Positions 6,684-8,759 of a stretch of DNA of 8,759 nucleotides are shown here, in pieces. Numbering within the stretch: position 1 is the first letter of the stretch; each line of letters starts with the position of its first letter. A program made the translations under genes and the position numbers. Under the pieces are notes generated by a model that saw only the letters and a list, made by a program, of their open reading frames with translations, searched no databases and was not told the origin of the DNA. Origin of the DNA: Gammaproteobacteria bacterium (GTDB taxonomy: Bacteria > Pseudomonadota > Gammaproteobacteria > Chromatiales > Chromatiaceae); NCBI GenBank assembly GCA_024644505.1, contig JAHEHQ010000095.1, positions 1 through 8,759 on the forward strand. The letters are read 5' to 3'.

Positions 6684-7901
6684 ATGTATGATCCCTTCAT
6701 GGTGACGTTAAGGGATGTCGAAAAGGCGCGCTCGAGGATCGGTGATTCGGTTTTTTTATCCCCCTGTGCCAAGTCCGAGATTCTCAGCCGACTCACCGGC
6801 TGCGAGGTCTACCTAAAATTGGAGAACCTGCAGATGACCGGCTCCTTCAAGGAGCGTGGTTCGCTGAACAAGATTCTCCAGCTCAGTGACCGACAGAAGG
6901 CTGCCGGGGTTATTACCGCCTCGGCGGGCAATCATGCCCAGGGGGTTGCCCACGCGGCTCAACTCAGCGGTATAGAGGCCACCATCGTCATGCCGGAGAC
7001 CACGCCGCTGTCGAAGGTCAGGGGCACCAGGGAGTATGGTGCTGCCATCGTACTGCACGGAGGGGGTTACGACGAGGCCTACCGGAAGGCCTGCGACTTG
7101 CAGAGGGAGAAGGGATCCACCTTCATCCATGCCTTCGATGACCCCCACATCATTGCCGGTCAGGGCACCATCGGGCTCGAACTGATGGAGCAGGTTCCCG
7201 ATGTCGATGCCGTTGTGGTGCCGGTTGGCGGCGGCGGATTGATTGCAGGCATCGCAACCGCGGTCAAGGCTATTCGTTCAGACGTCCGGGTCATCGGTGT
7301 AGAGGCCGAGCGCATGCCCGCCATGCGGGCGAGCATCGAAAAGGGACAAGTCTGCCCTCTGCCCACCATCAATACCCTGGCCGACGGCATCGCGGTGGCA
7401 AATGTGGGAGACCACACCCTGCCGATCGTACAGAAACTGGTCTCGGCCATCGTCACCGTAAATGAGGAAGAGATCGCAAGTGCCGTAATGGTACTCCTAG
7501 AGCGGGAGAAGACACTGGCCGAAGGCGCCGGCGCGGTGGGTTTTGCCGCGCTCTACAACCGACGCGTCAAGGATATCGTTGACAAGAAAGTCGTTGTGAT
7601 CATAAGCGGCGGCAATATCGACATGACGGTGCTTTCCAAGATCCTCGAGCGGGGCCTGGAATCCGATGGGCGCCTGACCCGTCTGAAGATCGTGGTGCCC
7701 GACAAGCCCGGGAGCATCGCTGAACTGGCGGCGCTAGTTGCGAGACATCGCGCCAACATATTGCAGATCTCACAGAACCGTTCCGTGATCGAAGTGAAGC
7801 TCGAGGAAACCGAAGTGGAACTTACCCTCGAAACCCGGGGCCTGGATCACACCAGGCTGATAACAGATTCGATTATCGATCATGGATTTCAGGTCAAATA
7901 A
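6684..7901 (+). CDS. ilvA: Threonine ammonia-lyase with C-terminal ACT domain
   Basis: This PLP enzyme deaminates L-threonine to 2-oxobutanoate and ammonia in the cytoplasm, feeding isoleucine synthesis or threonine breakdown. The 405-residue product has the fold-type II core. The PLP lysine is K56 in TGSFKERG. SAGNHAQG (80-87) contacts the substrate, VGGGGLIAG (181-189) binds the cofactor phosphate, and the ISGGNID motif is near 307-313. From about 331 to the end comes one ACT domain (LKIVVPDKPGSIAELAALVA... then VELTLETRG). One short ACT domain makes it the 400-residue type rather than the 500-residue biosynthetic IlvA with two regulatory lobes; the ACT domain is expected to bind an amino-acid effector. 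The start is uncertain: ATG 6684 is used, TTG 6663 and ATG 6699 are in frame, and none has a well-spaced Shine-Dalgarno. The sixA-like gene follows after 34 bases. Confidence 0.93.
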   Translation: MYDPFMVTLRDVEKARSRIGDSVFLSPCAKSEILSRLTGCEVYLKLENLQMTGSFKERGSLNKILQLSDRQKAAGVITASAGNHAQGVAHAAQLSGIEATIVMPETTPLSKVRGTREYGAAIVLHGGGYDEAYRKACDLQREKGSTFIHAFDDPHIIAGQGTIGLELMEQVPDVDAVVVPVGGGGLIAGIATAVKAIRSDVRVIGVEAERMPAMRASIEKGQVCPLPTINTLADGIAVANVGDHTLPIVQKLVSAIVTVNEEEIASAVMVLLEREKTLAEGAGAVGFAALYNRRVKDIVDKKVVVIISGGNIDMTVLSKILERGLESDGRLTRLKIVVPDKPGSIAELAALVARHRANILQISQNRSVIEVKLEETEVELTLETRGLDHTRLITDSIIDHGFQVK

Positions 7902-7935
7902 TCATATCCTGTAAGGCCACCTTGAGGATTGCCCA

Positions 7936-8403
7936 ATGAAACTCTATCTGGTTCAACATGGCGAAGCCGTCGGCAAGGCCGAAAATCCTGAACGGCCTTT
8001 GAGTGCGCAGGGAGAGTCCGATATCTCACGCCTCGCCGAATTTCTTGCGGGAGACATCCGGGTCTCCCGGGTTATCCATAGCGGCAAGGAGCGGGCATTT
8101 CAGACAGCAAGCATACTCGCTGCCGCCTTGGCTTCCGGAGCGAAAGTGGAAGCCGTCGACGGGATCAACCCCAAAGATGCAACCGGACCGTTTGCCGGTG
8201 ATATTTCAAAGACCGGCGAAGATACCCTGGTTGTCGGGCATCTCCCCTTTATGGCAAAACTGACGAACAGACTGGTTACCGGTTCAGAGGAACCGGCGGT
8301 GGCTGCTTTCCGGCCGGGAACTGTCGTGTGCCTGGAGTCCGTTGAACCGGGGGACTGGCAGATACAGTGGATGTTGCGCCCTGAACTGTTGAGAAATCGA
8401 TAG
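7936..8403 (+). CDS. sixA: SixA-like phosphohistidine phosphatase (QHG variant)
   Basis: The 155-residue product is a small, single-domain member of the histidine phosphatase superfamily. The SixA type removes phosphate from phosphohistidine in phosphotransfer proteins in the cytoplasm. The nucleophile His8 lies in YLVQHGEA, the ERPLSAQGE stretch (19-27) is typical, Arg53 in SGKERAFQTASIL matches the second phosphate-binding arginine, and His102 in VVGHLPFM is the second active-site His. The first arginine of the usual RHG motif is replaced by Gln7. Length matches E. coli SixA (about 160). A GAGG ribosome-binding site lies about eight bases before the ATG. It sits 34 bases after threonine ammonia-lyase on the same strand and is probably co-transcribed, although no functional link is obvious. 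Confidence 0.88.
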   Translation: MKLYLVQHGEAVGKAENPERPLSAQGESDISRLAEFLAGDIRVSRVIHSGKERAFQTASILAAALASGAKVEAVDGINPKDATGPFAGDISKTGEDTLVVGHLPFMAKLTNRLVTGSEEPAVAAFRPGTVVCLESVEPGDWQIQWMLRPELLRNR

Positions 8404-8702
8404 CTTCCAGTACCCCGTTAAACCGGCAATCTCTAATATTCCATCGATCTGATAACGCTAAAGCAGGAAATACAGCAGTCTTTTTCCTCCTCGCGGCGGG
8501 TATCCCGGGTTGCCTGAGATAGAAGTCGCGATACGCCTGGATTATTACAATTTATATGGTTTATGCTTCTCAACCTTGATGAAGTCGGAATCGGCGCACT
8601 GTCCGGCTCATCAAAACAACCCACCAGACGATGAAGAAGCCGGGTTGATGCGCATGAAAACCAGATTAAGAATTTTCACAACACACCTGAAGGAGAACCA
8701 TT
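8404..8702. promoter_or_regulatory. Non-coding leader region before the phaB-like gene
   Basis: About 300 bases without a credible gene; the longest ATG-started frames are around 20 codons and look random. An AT-rich patch (8541-8565, contains TTACAATTTATATGG) stands out from the GC-rich surroundings and is the likeliest promoter site for the downstream reductase, though no good -35 is visible. AAGGAG at 8690-8695, seven bases before the ATG, is a strong ribosome-binding site. I see no clear terminator after the sixA-like gene. Confidence 0.4.
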
Positions 8703-8759
8703 ATGGGTCGAGTAGCATTGGTAACGGGGGGCACCCGTGGTATCGGCGAAGCCATTTCC
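8703..8759 (+). CDS. phaB: SDR-family reductase, N-terminus only; probably acetoacetyl-CoA reductase
   Basis: Only the first 19 residues are inside the window (MGRVALVTGGTRGIGEAIS). They carry the TGGTRGIG glycine-rich NAD(P)H-binding motif of the classical short-chain dehydrogenase/reductase family. The very short leader before the first beta strand and the exact MxRVALVTGGTRGIG wording are typical of PhaB/PhbB, the acetoacetyl-CoA reductase of polyhydroxybutyrate synthesis. 3-oxoacyl-ACP reductase FabG is the main alternative. The start is firm because of the AAGGAG seven bases upstream. The gene is cut by the window edge, so the catalytic Ser-Tyr-Lys residues cannot be checked. Confidence 0.7.
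   Translation, partial: MGRVALVTGGTRGIGEAIS

Noticed and set aside
8564..8635. Short ATG-started frame of about 23 codons before the phaB-like gene
   Set aside because: No ribosome-binding site and no protein-like features; probably chance.

Overview
The window looks like chromosomal DNA of a moderately GC-rich gammaproteobacterium. The evidence is general: purple-bacterial style gene content (an NhaD-type ion transporter with a CBS partner, SixA, a probable polyhydroxybutyrate-type reductase), clear AAGGA/GAGG ribosome-binding sites on several genes, and a REP-like palindrome of a kind common in Gammaproteobacteria. A free-living or symbiotic sulfur-oxidiser-like lineage would fit, but the sequence alone does not settle this. 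I see no phage, plasmid, CRISPR, tRNA or rRNA.

Layout. Positions 1-455 hold no convincing intact gene, only traces of a possible frameshifted small reading frame. A family III CoA-transferase/racemase gene (456-1541, +) faces a DUF169 gene (1633-2421, -), and a long imperfect palindrome (1545-1628) lies between their stop codons. The DUF169 gene is divergent from an EamA/DMT-type 10-helix transporter (2539-3417, +). That transporter converges on a three-gene minus-strand block, in transcription order: a paired-CBS-domain protein (5921-6463), an ArsB/NhaD-type ion transporter (4564-5907) and a PA0069-type radical SAM protein (3455-4528). Gaps of 13 and 35 bases suggest one operon.

About 220 bases of divergent regulatory DNA separate this block from a rightward pair: threonine ammonia-lyase with a C-terminal ACT domain (6684-7901) and a SixA-like phosphohistidine phosphatase (7936-8403). 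After a roughly 300-base non-coding stretch, the first 19 codons of an SDR reductase, probably acetoacetyl-CoA reductase PhaB, run off the right edge (8703-8759).

The genes appear to be ordinary metabolism and transport: CoA-thioester chemistry, metabolite export, ion homeostasis, threonine deamination to 2-oxobutanoate, and probably hydroxybutyrate storage. I found no strong case for an undescribed system. The points most worth a second look are the REP-like palindrome with wobble-conserving changes, the CBS/NhaD gene pair, the Gln-for-Arg change in the SixA catalytic motif, and the possible broken gene at the left end.
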